From Maribacter huludaoensis (GTDB lineage: Bacteria > Bacteroidota > Bacteroidia > Flavobacteriales > Flavobacteriaceae), in contig NZ_JARKMS010000002.1 in the NCBI RefSeq assembly GCF_029350945.1, forward strand, positions 156,145 to 220,144: DNA of 64,000 nt, given 5' to 3'. This document shows, in pieces, positions 36,770-48,100 of the stretch. Numbering within the stretch: the stretch's first letter is position 1; every line of letters starts with the position of its first letter. Under the pieces are notes generated by a model. It worked only from the letters and a program-made list of their open reading frames with translations, did not search any database and had not been told where the DNA came from. A program made the position numbers and the translations under genes.

Positions 36770-39700
36770 TTGGAAGTACTAACACATTTTAATCCTTTTG
36801 AAGGACCAGAGCTAAAGCATATTTTGCACACTACTGATGCGCAAGAAGAAATTTGGTATTCTTGTTATTTTGGTGGCGATGATGCAAATAAGGCTTATAA
36901 CCTGTCATTGACAATTGAGTTTGAAGGAGAACTTGATGTTTCTGCATTACAATGGTCCGTAGATATGTTAGTTAGTCGCCACGAATCGCTGAGATCGGTC
37001 TTTAGTCCAGATGGGAAGTTTATCAATGTTTTTTCATCTATCATCACCAATATTGACCTTCAGGATTTTTCTACATTACCAGCTATAGATAAAGCAGCGG
37101 CCATAGAAGAGTTTACAAAGTATGATACGGGCAAAGCTTTTGATTTGACCAAAGAACAGCTTATCCGATTTACGGTTCTAAAAACTGACAATTATAGATA
37201 TCAACTAATAATGACAACTCATCATATTGTTTGTGATGGGTGGTCTTTAGGTATTATCATGCAAGAATTAGGGGCTCTTTATTCCGCAAGAGTTAAAAAT
37301 GAACATCATAATCTCCCTGAAGCTGTTCCCTATACCGAGTATGTAACGCATCAAAATGAGGTTAAATCAAGTGCTGAATATGATCGCACAGAAAAGTATT
37401 GGTTAAACCTTTATCAAAATAACGTTCCCAAGACTAATCTTCCTATAGATTTTGAACAAATAAATAAGAGAACTTATAACGGTGCTCGTATCAATCAATT
37501 GTTAGATAAGAATATAGTGAAGGGTATTAAACAAACCGGTATAAAAGGTAATACCAGTTTGGTTCTAACGCTGATGGCCGCTTTTGAGCTATTGCTATAT
37601 AAGACCACAAAAAAGGATAGTATTGTTTTGGGTTTACCGGTTGCAGGTCAGTCATCTATGGGTGCAAAGCATTTAGTTGGTCATTGTGTAAAGTTGCTAC
37701 CAATGAAAGGCGAGTTGAATATAGACGACAGTTTTATAGATTATTTAAAGAAAAGAAAATCAGCTAATTTTGATGCCTTTGAAAATCAGGAATTGTCATT
37801 TGGTAGTTTATTAAAGAAACTAAATATTCCAAGAACACCAGGTAGAGTGCCATTGGTACCGGTAGTCTTTAATGTTGATATGGATTTGGACGATGGTGTT
37901 ACTTTTGAAGGACTATCATACCAATATCATAGTAATGCACGTGAACATGAAACGTTTGAATTATTTTTAAATGCAACAGGTTCAAATGATAATATCATTC
38001 TTGAATGGTCTTATAATACGGACTTGTTCAAAGAAAGCACAATACTTGAAATGGGCGATTCTTTCAATGCTATTTTAAGTGAACTGATAGCACGCCCCAA
38101 TGTTAAGTTGTCTGAAGTATTAAGTATTACAGATGAAAAAAGTATTTTAAACGGTACGGTATTAGATTATTCAAAAGCAACATTGCATGGCCTGTTATAT
38201 GAACAAGCTACAAATACACCCACTGCAGTTGCACTAGAATTTAAAAACGAAAAAGTAACCTATGCAGCACTTCAGCGTAAAATTAACAGTACCGCTGTTT
38301 ACTTATGGGAAAAAGGGATAAGACCTGGAGATACCGTTGCTATATCACTTGAAAGATCTCCAGATTTAATTGCCACCTTATTTGCTATATTACAATGTGG
38401 GGCACGATATGTGCCTATAGATACCGGCTACCCGGATAATCGTACTTTGTTAATGATTTCAGATGCAGAATCAACGTTCTTTATCTGTGATAGGTCAAAA
38501 CAACGATTAGGGCATAATGCTACAACTATATTTATTAAAGATATAAGGTTAAAAGCTAATGAAACAAGTGATAGTGTATTAAATATTGAAGTTACCTCTG
38601 ATGCCGCTGCGTATATCATTTATACGTCTGGGTCTACAGGAAAACCAAAGGGTGTTCAGGTTACGCATGATAATGTTGTAAACCTATTACATTCAATGGG
38701 TAAAGAGCCTGGCATTGGACCTGATGATAAAATATTTGCCACCACCACCATTTCTTTTGACGCTATGGTTATGGAGATTTTTTTACCTCTTGTTCACGGT
38801 GCAAGTGTTGTATTGGTAGATGAAGAAACCAGAAAGGATGGGCATCTTTTACTTAAAAAAGCAATAGATGATAACATAACCGTAATTTGGGGAACCCCTA
38901 CCATCTGGCAAATTTTGTTGGACTCTGGTTGGAAAAACCCATTACATATAAAAGCACTTATTGGCGGTGAACCTGTGTCTAAACCTCTTTCGTTAAAACT
39001 ATTGGAAAAGTGTGATGAAGTTTGGAATATATACGGTCCTACCGAAACAACGGTTTGCTGTATACTTACAAAAATTACGGAACAAGATGATCCTATAGCC
39101 ATAGGGAAGCCTATAGCAAATACCGAAATCTATATTCTAGATTCAAACGGTATACCTGTGAGAAACGGCGAAGTTGGAGAGATTGCAATTGGCGGTAATG
39201 GTGTAACCAACGGATATTTAGGTCAGGCAGAACTTACAAATGAGCGTTTTGTAAACAACAGTTTTTCAACTGAAGCCACTGCCAAAATGTACTTGTCCGG
39301 AGATTTAGGTAAAATTTTGTCAAACGGACAAATTGAATGTTTAGGACGTAAAGATGGTCAAGTTAAGGTTCGCGGACATCGAATAGAATTGGGCGAGATC
39401 GAACATTCTTTGGGCAAATTGAAAGGAATACAATCTGTAGCTACAGATGTTAGAAACAATGCCTTAAAAGCATATGTGGTTTATGAAGGCAACGAATGGG
39501 ACAAAGATGTTACGCTTTGGAAAAAGCAGTTAGCTGCCGATTTACCTGTTTTTATGTTGCCACATGAATATGTACAGTTAGAAAAACTACCTGTTACCCT
39601 TAATGGCAAATTAGATAGAAAAAGCCTGCCGGAAGACACAAATGTTGTGGTTGATAAGGTTGAAACTATTCAACCATTTACCAAAGCGGAAAAACTAGTT

Positions 39701-40726
39701 GCAGATGTTTGGAAGGAATGTTTGTTTTTGGACACGATTCATTTGAACGATGATTTTTTTGAACTAGGTGGGCATTCACTGATTGCTGCCAAAGTTATGA
39801 CTAGGTTAGAAGAAAAATCCGGTCAGCGATTACCATTATCTTCCTTATTTGAATATTCTACTGTTAAAAGTCTGGCAAGTCTATTAAAAATAGAAGAGAA
39901 CGTAGTTACTTGGGACTCTATGGTTCCTATACAACCTAAGGGTTCTAAAAAACCATTGTTCATTGTTCATGGATCAGGTTTAAATATATTGTCTTTTAAA
40001 ACACTTAAAGACCATATGGATCCCGATCAACCTATTTATGGTTTTCAGGCTAAGGGTTTAGACGGTAAAGAAGAATTATTGCAATCGGTCCAAGAGATTG
40101 CCGCTCATTACAATGAGTCCATAATGGCAGTTCAACCTAAAGGGCCCTATTTATTGGCCGGGTACTCGTCTGGTGGTATTATAGCTTATGAAATGGCAAA
40201 GCAACTCATGGCAAAAGGTGAAAAGATTTCATCTTTGGCACTTTTAGATACTTATGCGTATGCTCATTATGGTAAAAGCACCACCCTAGGTAAAAAGTTG
40301 GCCTATGGTAATTACTTGGCAAATAAAACCTTACATGTTCTAAGGCAATTATCAAGTAGGGAAGGTTTTAAATATAGAATAGGAGTTACAAAAACTAACC
40401 TTAAGAAATTGTACTTAAAATTAAAGAAAGGTAAAACGGAGTCGTCTAAAACCGATTATGATTGGGAGTATGAAAGCCGAATTGTTGAGCATAACAAGGT
40501 TGTAGATAAATATCATTTAAAACCAATGTCTATTAAGGTCGACTTATTTAGAATTGAGGATGTTATTGATTATACGCATGATAGTGTACATCTTGGCTGG
40601 AAATCTTTTGCGGAAAAAGGTATAGATTTACATTACGTGCCAGGAGACCACTTGAGTATGTTTAGCCCACCTAATGACAAAGTTTTAGCAACATCGCTGC
40701 AGAAAGTTATTGATAACAACCAATAA
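36770..40726 (+). CDS. NRPS, terminating module C-A-T-TE
   Basis: 1318 residues; starts at TTG (no in-frame ATG before the condensation domain). C domain, about 15-440, with intact HHIVCDG (H151, H152, D156). A domain, about 460-955, with YIIYTSGSTGKPKGV near 615, FDAMVMEIF, NIYGPTETT, GHRIELGEIE and K in NGKLDR. Reading the specificity pocket by alignment to GrsA gives D-A-M-W-I-G-I-V-C-K, which suggests a bulky hydrophobic amino acid but matches no code I know. T domain: LGGHSL, S1003. TE domain, about 1050-1318: GYSSGG with S1133, and GDH with H1294. No epimerase. Without a loading module it must receive a chain from another protein, most likely the PKS at 42139. Confidence 0.92.
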   Translation: MEVLTHFNPFEGPELKHILHTTDAQEEIWYSCYFGGDDANKAYNLSLTIEFEGELDVSALQWSVDMLVSRHESLRSVFSPDGKFINVFSSIITNIDLQDFSTLPAIDKAAAIEEFTKYDTGKAFDLTKEQLIRFTVLKTDNYRYQLIMTTHHIVCDGWSLGIIMQELGALYSARVKNEHHNLPEAVPYTEYVTHQNEVKSSAEYDRTEKYWLNLYQNNVPKTNLPIDFEQINKRTYNGARINQLLDKNIVKGIKQTGIKGNTSLVLTLMAAFELLLYKTTKKDSIVLGLPVAGQSSMGAKHLVGHCVKLLPMKGELNIDDSFIDYLKKRKSANFDAFENQELSFGSLLKKLNIPRTPGRVPLVPVVFNVDMDLDDGVTFEGLSYQYHSNAREHETFELFLNATGSNDNIILEWSYNTDLFKESTILEMGDSFNAILSELIARPNVKLSEVLSITDEKSILNGTVLDYSKATLHGLLYEQATNTPTAVALEFKNEKVTYAALQRKINSTAVYLWEKGIRPGDTVAISLERSPDLIATLFAILQCGARYVPIDTGYPDNRTLLMISDAESTFFICDRSKQRLGHNATTIFIKDIRLKANETSDSVLNIEVTSDAAAYIIYTSGSTGKPKGVQVTHDNVVNLLHSMGKEPGIGPDDKIFATTTISFDAMVMEIFLPLVHGASVVLVDEETRKDGHLLLKKAIDDNITVIWGTPTIWQILLDSGWKNPLHIKALIGGEPVSKPLSLKLLEKCDEVWNIYGPTETTVCCILTKITEQDDPIAIGKPIANTEIYILDSNGIPVRNGEVGEIAIGGNGVTNGYLGQAELTNERFVNNSFSTEATAKMYLSGDLGKILSNGQIECLGRKDGQVKVRGHRIELGEIEHSLGKLKGIQSVATDVRNNALKAYVVYEGNEWDKDVTLWKKQLAADLPVFMLPHEYVQLEKLPVTLNGKLDRKSLPEDTNVVVDKVETIQPFTKAEKLVADVWKECLFLDTIHLNDDFFELGGHSLIAAKVMTRLEEKSGQRLPLSSLFEYSTVKSLASLLKIEENVVTWDSMVPIQPKGSKKPLFIVHGSGLNILSFKTLKDHMDPDQPIYGFQAKGLDGKEELLQSVQEIAAHYNESIMAVQPKGPYLLAGYSSGGIIAYEMAKQLMAKGEKISSLALLDTYAYAHYGKSTTLGKKLAYGNYLANKTLHVLRQLSSREGFKYRIGVTKTNLKKLYLKLKKGKTESSKTDYDWEYESRIVEHNKVVDKYHLKPMSIKVDLFRIEDVIDYTHDSVHLGWKSFAEKGIDLHYVPGDHLSMFSPPNDKVLATSLQKVIDNNQ

Positions 40727-40728
40727 AC

Positions 40729-41610
40729 TTAATGCTGGGCCGTAACAGCTTTACGGTTAGATAATTCACTTGCAGTTATGGCACTGTAATTATCAGCGGC
40801 CATATACCTTAAGTAAAAATCTGTACCGCTATCTTTTGTGGTATTATGCCATAAATGAAAGCCTGCAGTTTTGAACAAGGCTTCATAGTTATGTGAAAAT
40901 GAGCGCTCATAACCATAGGGCTGAGATGATTTGTTGGTCTGTAGGTCGTGATGTATACCGTTAGGTTCAATAGCTACAAATGTTGTTTTGCCCAGGTTGT
41001 TCAGTTTATTGAAAAAATCTAGAAGTTTTGGTTCCGTAAAATATTCCAGTACACCTCTAGAGGTTACAAATATCATATTTTCGGTAGCATGGGTATTTAC
41101 CCAATCAAAAGCATCAGAGGCTATGAACTCTAGTTTTGTGTTAGATACATAAGTATTTTTGTTCATTGAAATTTGTTGTTGGCTTAGATCTATACCCACA
41201 AATCTTTCAATGTCCGGAAATTTTGTACTTAAATAATTTAATACTTTTCCATTGCCGCATCCTATTTCTACTATGGTATGAAAATTATGTTGCTCCATTG
41301 ACAATTTAAGCTCCAATAAATCGAATAAAAAAGTGCATTCCGGTAGAAAAGATTTTTCAAAAGAATCATCGTTCTCAAGGAAATATTTGGCACCCTTTTT
41401 TTTCCAAAATGCTTTATGAAACTCTGAAAGTTGATTATAATTTTGTTCTTCTTCTGCTTTCTTTAAAAGAGATTTACGCATAAAAAGTTCAATGAAACTA
41501 ATAGATTTTTTATCGGTAATTGTCATGCCATTGTTCGCCATTTTTTTAGCTTTCTTAGGCAGTAAGGCTAAGAGCAAATTCCCTATAAATATTACAATTC
41601 TATTTTTCAT
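40729..41610 (-). CDS. SAM-dependent methyltransferase, class I
   Basis: 293 residues. Motif I is TIVEIGCGNG at residues 112-121 with the acidic ribose-binding residue at D141 in VGIDLSQQQ; IASDAFDW fits motif II. The first 30 residues are hydrophobic then basic (IVIFIGNLLLALLPKKAKK), as in membrane-associated enzymes. It is convergent with the NRPS gene with two bases between the stops, and divergent from the PKS gene. It may methylate the product, a precursor or a surface glycan; sequence does not decide. Acceptor unknown. Confidence 0.8.
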   Translation of the reverse strand: MKNRIVIFIGNLLLALLPKKAKKMANNGMTITDKKSISFIELFMRKSLLKKAEEEQNYNQLSEFHKAFWKKKGAKYFLENDDSFEKSFLPECTFLFDLLELKLSMEQHNFHTIVEIGCGNGKVLNYLSTKFPDIERFVGIDLSQQQISMNKNTYVSNTKLEFIASDAFDWVNTHATENMIFVTSRGVLEYFTEPKLLDFFNKLNNLGKTTFVAIEPNGIHHDLQTNKSSQPYGYERSFSHNYEALFKTAGFHLWHNTTKDSGTDFYLRYMAADNYSAITASELSNRKAVTAQH

Positions 41611-42138
41611 ATTAAGTCAAAAATGTAATCGGTATACAATATTAAATATTTTGTCGAATACATTTTTAAAACCTTTCGGATAAATGTTATTATTTCTTAG
41701 GCCAATGGTCGAAGAAATATGTTGATGAACCCTATAATTATGCTCTTATTTTCTGTTCTAGTTACAGTTTCGAAGAACGTTAATTTTTTCTCGATGAAAT
41801 TTCAACGAAGCAAAAAAAAAAATATCTCAATGAATATATTATATTTTAATCGTAAAACATTGAAATACAATATATTATATTTTTAGGTTTTGTTGCTAAG
41901 GAGTTTTGGTTTTAATGCTAGAAGTTAAATTGTTTATGATATTCTGTAATTTTACTTCATTGTTTATTTGCATTATTTGTTCGGAAATTTTACTGAGATG
42001 TATTTAGGAACCAGTGTTAAATTGAAATTTTTGTTTAATAATTAAGTTATCCCAACAGCGTCTTTAGAATGTAATTGTTATTCCTGAACAAATTTGTAAA
42101 TATCAATCCCAAAATCTATACCTAATTATTGTTTTGTA
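41611..42138. other. Divergent regulatory region of methyltransferase and hybrid PKS
   Basis: 528 AT-rich bases without a gene, including an A-rich run near 41811-41824. It carries two copies of AATATATTATATTTT (41833-41847 and 41869-41883), 36 bases apart, each preceded by a TGAATA- or TGAAATAC-like lead. Equal spacing of just over three helical turns would place them on nearly the same DNA face. Confidence 0.45.
41833..41883. repeat. Pair of 15-base direct repeats upstream of the PKS gene
   Basis: AATATATTATATTTT occurs twice, period 36 bases. The upstream flanks are also similar (TCAATG / ACATTG). In a divergent promoter region this arrangement is typical of tandem regulator sites, but low-complexity AT sequence could give it by chance. 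Confidence 0.45.
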
Positions 42139-45100
42139 ATGAAAGCCAAAAAAGAAAATGTAATTACTGATTCTACTAAAGCATATTGGAAGAAAATTTT
42201 ATTGGATGATGTAAAATTACTAGACTTGCCCAGTAGAAAGCTTGCCGCAAAGGATGGCGTTCGGCAAGGGTCTTTGTTGCGCACCTACTTCTCTGCTGAG
42301 GTGACTTCTGAAATAAAGGCTTATACTGCTTCTGGTAGTATTGAATCTTTTTTAATTACTGCATTAGGTGTTCTGCTACAGAGGTATACAAATCAATTGG
42401 ATATTGCTTTTGGTTTAAGTATAGATGATGAAACAGTATCCCTATTTAGAAATACTGTTGATCCTACCGTAGATTTTAATACGTTAAATAAACAAACAAA
42501 AAGCATACTACAATTAAACAAAGCAAATCCATATCCTACGGATAAATTTGTTGAAGATTTCAACCTTGTAAACGAGAACGGTGAAAACGCACTTTTAGAT
42601 TTTGTACTTTCTATAAATTCATTGAAGAATGAAGCTGAAATCACAAATGATAGTAGTGATACCAGTACTATTGAATTTATAGGTAATGTTGATTCTTTGT
42701 CAAATATTAAGGTTTTATTAGCTTGTTCTAATGAGCATCTAAAATTAGAAGTAGTTTTCAACGAAAATGTTTTTGAGAAAAATGTTATCGAGCAGTTCAT
42801 GGTGCACTTTAAGAATGTAGTGCCAAAATTAATTGAGCGGCCATCTATACCTGTAGGAAGTATAGACGTTCTTCTAGATAAAGAACGAGATACGGTCATG
42901 AATGATTTCAATTCGCCTTATGTAGAATACCCTAAGGGAAAAACAATTGTTGATTTATTAAATAAACAGGTTAAAAAAACACCGAATAGGACTGCTGTAG
43001 TTTATGAAGATAGAAGTTTAACATACAATGAACTGCATCAGCTATCAAATAGGTTCGCAGATTATTTAATAAAGAAAAAGGGAGCGGTAAAAGGTAATTT
43101 GGCCTGCCTTATTTTAGATAGAAGTGAATGGCTTATTATAAGCATGGTAGGTATCATGAAGGCCGGTGCTGCATATGTGCCCGTAGACCCTAACTATCCT
43201 GCTTCACGAAAAAAATATATAAAAGAAGATAGTAATTGCGATTTTACCGTAGACGCAGCAGCAATAGCAGAGTTCAAGGCAACAATCGATAATTATAGTA
43301 TAGCTGAAATTACAACGGTGGACTTAAGTCCTACTGATTTAATATATATTATATATACCTCAGGTACCACGGGCAAACCAAAAGGTGTAATGTTAGAACA
43401 TACTAATATCGTTAGTCTGTTCGTGCATGATAATCCAATATTCGATTTTAATGAAACTGACGTTTGGACCATGTTCCACTCTTATTGTTTTGATTTTTCG
43501 GTTTGGGAAATTTATGGAGCGCTGCTTTTCGGAGGAAAGTTAGTTATTCCTTCTAGTTCGGTCATTAAAGATCCTTTTGAATTCATGTCTTTAGTGATCA
43601 AAGAAAAAGTTACCGTCCTTAGTCAAACACCTTCTTCTTTTTTAAATATTATGGGCAGCTTGCCCGAAGGTGATGTTGACCTAAAATTAAGATATGTCAT
43701 TTTTGGTGGAGAGTCTTTATTTCCTAAATATTTGAAGAAATGGCACGAACGGTTTCCTGCTATACAATTTGTAAATGGATATGGCATTACCGAGACCACC
43801 GTTTTTGTAACCTTTAAAATGATAGATGATGAGGATATAAGAACCAATGTTTCTAATATTGGTAATTGTATACCTACGTTATCCGCTTTTGTTGTAAACG
43901 GTCAAGATCAATTACAACCTATTGGTGTTATTGGAGAATTGTGTGTTTCTGGCTATGGTCTTGCACGCGGGTATTTGAACAGACCAGAACTTAGCGAGCA
44001 AAAGTTTGCCGTTAATCCTTTTTTACAAGGCGAGAAAATGTATCGTTCTGGTGATTTGGTGAGATTGCTGCCCGATGGTAATTTTGAATTCGTTGGTAGA
44101 ATTGATCACCAGGTGAAAATACGTGGTCACCGAGTAGAGCTCGGTGAAATTGAATCTACCTTAAATGAAATTTCTGGTGTAAACAGGGCTGTTGTATTGG
44201 CGAATACAAATAAGGATGGTGAAACTAGGTTGGTGGCTTATTTGCAGGCCAATGGAGAGAAACCAACTGTAGGTACTTTAAAATTAGCTCTTGAGGAGAA
44301 ATTGCCTGTATTTATGGTACCTGCTTTTTTTATGTGGGTAGATGAATTTCCTACCAATGCCAATGACAAAATTGATAAAAGTAAATTACCTGAACCTTCT
44401 TATGAAAGATCTAGTTCAGATGTAATTTTCAGAAAACCAAGAACCAAGCTTGAACAAAGTATAGCTGGTATTTGGGAAAAGGAATTAAGTATATCCGGGA
44501 TAGGTTTAGATGATAATTTCTTTGAAATGGGTGGTACGTCACTCATGGCCCAGAAAGTTGCAAACGCTATAATGAAAACCGCGGGTATTCGTATACCTGT
44601 TACCAAGTTGTACCAGTACACCACAATAGCAACTCTTTGTTTATTTCTAGATAATAAGAACGAGAACGAGCCATTAACATTCAAATACAAAAAGAAAGAT
44701 GTCAGTACATCTAAAGATGTAGCGATCATTGCTATGTCTGGTAGATTTCCGGGAGCTAATAATATTGATGAGTTTTGGGATGTTTTGAAAAATGGAAGGG
44801 AAACTATATCATTTTTCTCTCCAGAAGAATTAGATCAAAGTATTCCAGAAGCAACGCGAAAAGATCCTTTATATGTTGCCGCAAGAGGTATTGTACCGTC
44901 AGCGAAAACATTTGACGCACGTTTTTTTGGACTTACGCCAAAATTTGCCGAAGCAATGGATCCTCAGCAACGTCTATTTTTAGAATTAGCTTGGGAAGTT
45001 CTAGAAGAATCCGGGCACTTGCCTGAGCATTATAAGGGTAGGGTAGGTGTGTATGCCGGTACGGGTACCAACACCTATTATAAAAAGAACATATTGCCTA

Positions 45101-48100
45101 ATAGTGAAGTTGTAGAAACTATTGGTCAATTGCAGTTGGATACCGCAAATGAAAAAGATTATATAGCATCAAGAACGGCATATCAATTAGATTTAAAAGG
45201 TCCGGCGGTAAGTGTACATTCCGCTTGTTCTACATCGTTATTGGCAATTGCCGAGGCAGTAGAGGCTATACGTAACGGACAATGTGAAATTGCTGTTGCT
45301 GGTGGGTCTAGTATTACCGCACCAATGAACAGCGGTCATTTGTATCAAGAAGGTTCTATGCTGAGTACAGATGGTCATTGTAGACCTTTTGATTCGCAGG
45401 CAAGGGGTACCGTTTTTAGTGATGGTGCAGGAGCTATAATATTAAAAGATCTAGAAGAGGCCAAAAAAGATGGCGATATTATTTACGGCATTGTAAAAGG
45501 TGTTGGTATTAATAATGACGGCGGTCACAAAGGTAGCTTTACGGCTCCTAGTGCAGAAGGTCAGGCGAATGCAATTGCAGCGGCTATTAACGATGCCAAT
45601 ATTTCACCAGATACGATCAGTTACATAGAAACACACGGTACGGCGACACCATTGGGTGATCCTATTGAGATAGATGGATTAAACCTTGCCTTTGGAGAAC
45701 AGGAGAAGCAGAATTTCTGCGGAATAGGTTCCGTAAAAAGTAATATGGGGCATTTGACCGCCGCCGCAGGTGTAACCGGATTGATAAAAACCATTTTGGC
45801 TTTTAACCATAAAGTAATACCACCTTCTTTAGGTTTTGATAAACCTAATCCTGAAATAGACTTTGAAAACAGTCCGTTTTATGTCAATAATACCTTGACG
45901 GATTGGAATGTGGAGGGAGTTAGAAGAGCCGGTGTAAGTTCGTTCGGCGTAGGTGGTACCAATGTGCATGTTGTAGTAGAGGAGTATGAAATGGAGCAAA
46001 AGACTTCAAAATTTCAACGTCCATTGCAATTATTGCCAATTTCAGCAAAGACAGAGACCAGTTTAGCGGGATTTGAAACTGCACTTAAAAGTCATATGGA
46101 TGCTAAGCAAGAATTAAATTTGGCAGATGTTGCATATACTTTAAGTACCACGAAAGCTAGTTTCAATAATCGCAGATTTATTTTAGCCGATGATACAAAA
46201 GTAGCTACTGATGTTTTATTGGATAAGGATATAAAGGCTACACAATCTTCAGTTGTAAAAATTGTACCTAGTGAAATCGCATTTCTACTTCCAGGTCAAG
46301 GTTCCCAATATTTAAATATGGGCAAGGACCTATATGATGAGGAAAGCACCTTTAGGGAGGCTGTGGATATCTGTGCCAATATATTGTTAGATATTATCAA
46401 GGTAGATATAAGGGAAATTATCTTTCAGGATAAAACTTCTGAAGAAGCGGAGAATAGGCTAAAGGATACCCGTTATACACAACCTGCCCTATTTACAATT
46501 GAATATGCGCTTTCACAATTATGGATGAGTTGGGGAATACGCCCCACGGTATTATGCGGACATAGTCTAGGGGAATTTGTAGGTGCTCATTTAGCTGATA
46601 TTTTCAGTTTAGAAGATGCTTTAAAACTGGTTTCTATGAGAGGTATTCTGGTTAGCGGACTTCCAAAGGGGAGTATGCTGACCGTAAGAATCGATGAAGA
46701 AACTCTGGAAAAATTAATTCCGAAGACATTGTCAATAGCTGCCGTAAATTCTGCAAAACTTTGCGTGGTGTCAGGTGAGGATGATGAAATAACCAAATTC
46801 AGTGAGCTTTTAAAAGAACAGGGGCTACCATACCGCTTAATAGCTACAAGTCACGCTTTTCATTCCTCTATGATGAACCCAATTTTAGAGGAATTTGGGG
46901 ATGTGGTAAAGAATATCAAATTAAATGTTCCTCAAATACCAATAATATCGACCGTTACAGGTACTTGGCTTACTAATGAAGAAGCCGTAGATGCCGTATA
47001 CTGGACAAACCATTTAAGAGATACCGTAAGATTTTCCGATGCTATGGATACCCTGGTGAAATTAGAAGATGTGGTATTGCTAGAAGTTGGTCCCGGTAAC
47101 ACGCTTACAACTTTAAGTCGCCAGAACAAAGGCGCAAAAAATATAAAATCCTTGGCTTCTTTGCCGTTACCTAAGAATGATGAGAATTCATTTTATGGCA
47201 TATTGAAAGCTTTAGGTCAAATTTGGCTAACCGGTCTTTCGGTAGATTGGAATGCCTTTTACAAAAACCAAGAAAGGCAAAAACTAAGATTACCAACGTA
47301 TGTTTTTGACCGTAAACCATGCTGGATCGATCCTGTGGTCTCTGTTCCTAAAGAAAGAGCCTATTTGAATGGCGATCAGTCTTTAATTAAAACAATAGAA
47401 AAACCAAAAAGTGCCGCACCAATGAGAAACGTCTCTATATTAAATAAGATTTCAGAGTTAATTTCAAATTCATACGGAATTGATATTGAAGCAACGGACA
47501 AGGACAGTAGCTTTTTAGAATTAGGATTAGATTCTTTGATTCTAACTCAGATGGCCATTACCTGTAAAAAAGAATTTAAGATTCCAATTACATTTCGTCA
47601 GTTGAACGAAGACATAAACACACCAGAGCTTTTGGCTAATTACTTGGATCAGAACTTACCGGCAGATGTTATGGCGCCACAACCAATTGCCGAGGCAGCT
47701 CCTCAGCCGGTTGCCGCCGTTAACCATGTGCAACAAGCTATGCCTGCCAATTTTAATACTTCTGCAACCAATCAAACGGCCATTGGCCTAATAGGCGAGC
47801 AGCTTAATTTATTGAGTAGACAGCTTCAGTTGTTACAGGGTAATACGGTAACCCCAGCTCCACAACCTGTTGCCGTTCAAAAGCCTGTTCCGGCAAAAGA
47901 GGTTAAACCGGTAATGAATTTGGATTCACTTTCGGAACAAGAAAAATTGGAACATAAAAAGCCTTTTGGGGCTTCGCCAAAAATTGAGAGACAATCCACT
48001 GGTTTAGATCAGGCCCAATCGCAATACTTAAAGGAACTTACGGAAAAGTACAATGCCAAAACTATTGGCAGTAAAAATTACGCTCAAGACAATAGAGCTA

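Noticed and set aside
42393-42911. 172-residue minus-strand frame
   Set aside because: It lies wholly antisense to the hybrid synthase, whose reading frame shows clear domain motifs.
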